From JBAYVY01 sp041674345 (lineage in GTDB: Bacteria; Planctomycetota; Phycisphaerae; Phycisphaerales; Zrk34): DNA of 6,338 bases. The stretch is taken from assembly GCA_041674345.1 (NCBI GenBank), contig JBAYVY010000226.1, positions 1-6,338 of the forward strand, written 5' to 3'. Below the pieces are notes generated by a model. The model was not told where the DNA came from. It saw only the letters and a list, made by a program, of their open reading frames with translations, and ran no database searches. The position numbers and the translations under genes are program-made. How positions within the stretch are numbered: position 1 is the first letter of the stretch; every line of letters begins with the position of its first letter. This document shows positions 5,425-6,338 of the stretch, one piece after another.

Positions 5425-6338
5425 TCATCCGGCTGTCGCGTAGAGGACTTCCTCCACGGTGGTCAGACCGGCTTTCACTTTTTCCAGGCCGTCCTGCCGC
5501 AGCGAGACGCAGCCCTCTTCGTTGGCCGCGGTCCGAAGCTGCTGCAAGCCCACGCCCCCGGCGATCATGTCCAGCACGCGGTCGGACGGCACGAGCAGTT
5601 CAAAAATGCCGATTCGCCCGGAAAATCCGGTGTTCCGGCACTTGGCGCAACCCGTGCCGTGATAGAACGTCGGTATCTGGCCGATCGCTTTCTCGGCGGC
5701 GCGGCGCATCGGCGGGGGAACCTCCGCCTCGGCCTTGCAGTTGGAGCATATCTTGCGCACCAGCCGCTGCGCCAACACGCCCCGCAGCGACGCGGCGACC
5801 AGATACGGCTCCACGCCGATGTTGAACAAGCGCGTCACCGCGCTGATCGCGTCATTGGTATGCAGCGTCGAAAGCACCATATGCCCGGTGAGCGCGGCCT
5901 GCGTGGCGATCTTCGCCGTTTCCACGTCGCGGATTTCGCCGATCATCAGCACGTCCGGGTCTTGCCGCAGCAGCGCCCGCAGCGCGTTGGAGAAAAGGAA
6001 CCCCGCCTTCTCGTTGACCTGGAACTGATTGACTCCCGGAAGATTGAATTCGACCGGGTCTTCCACGGTGCAGATGTTGACTTCGGGATCGTTCAGTTCG
6101 GCGAGCATGGAATAAAGCGTCGTCGATTTGCCCGACCCGGTGGGGCCGGTGACGAGCACCACGCCGTTGGGCGAATGGATCGCGCCCTTGAACTTCTGGA
6201 GCATGTCGTAGCCGAAGCCCAGTTTTTCGAGGGACACGAGGATGTTGCGATTGTCGATGATGCGGATGACGACCTTTTCGCCGTGCTTGCCGGGCATGGT
6301 GCTGACGCGCAGGTCGATGGGCCGGTTGTCGAGCATGA
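5425..6338 (-). CDS. gspE: GspE/PilB-family assembly ATPase (partial, 5' end outside window)
   Basis: This is the C-terminal 300-odd residues of the cytoplasmic hexameric ATPase that powers type II secretion or type IV pilus assembly. Counting from the Met at 6336, which is internal to the family rather than a true start, the visible motifs are: PIDLRVSTMP with GEKVVIRI (6-26, end of the N2 domain), Walker A GPTGSGKSTT (64-73), Asp box CTVEDPVEF (89-97), Walker B LRQDPDVLMIGEIRD (123-137), His box TGHMVLSTLHTNDA (150-163) and the zinc-binding tetracysteine C197-x2-C200 and C230-x2-C233. The C-terminus GLTTVEEVLYATAG is typical. The N-terminal T2SSE_N domain lies beyond base 6338. It precedes gspF in the usual order. 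The tetracysteine and His box exclude a retraction ATPase of PilT type. Confidence 0.95.
   Translation of the reverse strand, partial: MLDNRPIDLRVSTMPGKHGEKVVIRIIDNRNILVSLEKLGFGYDMLQKFKGAIHSPNGVVLVTGPTGSGKSTTLYSMLAELNDPEVNICTVEDPVEFNLPGVNQFQVNEKAGFLFSNALRALLRQDPDVLMIGEIRDVETAKIATQAALTGHMVLSTLHTNDAISAVTRLFNIGVEPYLVAASLRGVLAQRLVRKICSNCKAEAEVPPPMRRAAEKAIGQIPTFYHGTGCAKCRNTGFSGRIGIFELLVPSDRVLDMIAGGVGLQQLRTAANEEGCVSLRQDGLEKVKAGLTTVEEVLYATAG

Overview
The window looks like a GC-rich bacterial chromosome segment. I would guess Planctomycetota (Phycisphaerae-like), from the style of the UvrA and GspE/GspF proteins, the palindromic intergenic repeats and the toxin-antitoxin debris, but no rRNA or other decisive marker is present. 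It is almost certainly chromosomal: a housekeeping DNA repair gene and a secretion/pilus operon converge on a short accessory strip.

Layout. Bases 1-414 hold no intact gene. They contain what looks like the last codons of an IS110-type transposase on the minus strand (about 137-205), A/T-rich repeats and a hairpin (25-98), a REP-like palindrome (236-254) and a perfect 16-bp tandem duplication (290-321). From 415 to 3360 on the plus strand lies a complete uvrA (981 aa), the damage-recognition ATPase of nucleotide excision repair.

Bases 3391-4122 are an accessory strip of about 730 bp with two small toxin-antitoxin-like gene pairs in tandem on the plus strand. The first is a complete DUF433 antitoxin-like gene followed, with a 4-nt overlap, by a toxin gene of DUF5615 (PIN-like) type that stops after 33 codons. 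The second is a complete 67-aa protein of unknown function that overlaps by 62 nt a nucleotidyltransferase (MNT-fold) gene. That gene keeps its GG...DxD active-site half and then loses family-like sequence exactly where the oppositely oriented gspF ends. In both pairs the upstream, antitoxin-position gene is complete and the downstream, toxin-position gene is broken.

From 6338 down to 4123 on the minus strand are gspE/pilB (5' part outside the window) and gspF/pilC, the assembly ATPase and inner-membrane platform protein of a type II secretion or type IV pilus machine. They are separated by 75 bp, most of which is a large imperfect inverted repeat that looks like an inserted palindromic repeat element. 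The ATPase drives pseudopilin or pilin assembly through the platform protein, so the two form a functional pair. uvrA and the toxin-antitoxin remnants have no visible functional link to them.

The strongest unusual observations are the tandem toxin-position losses, the little-described 67-aa/nucleotidyltransferase pair, and the nucleotidyltransferase frame running into antisense gspF sequence.
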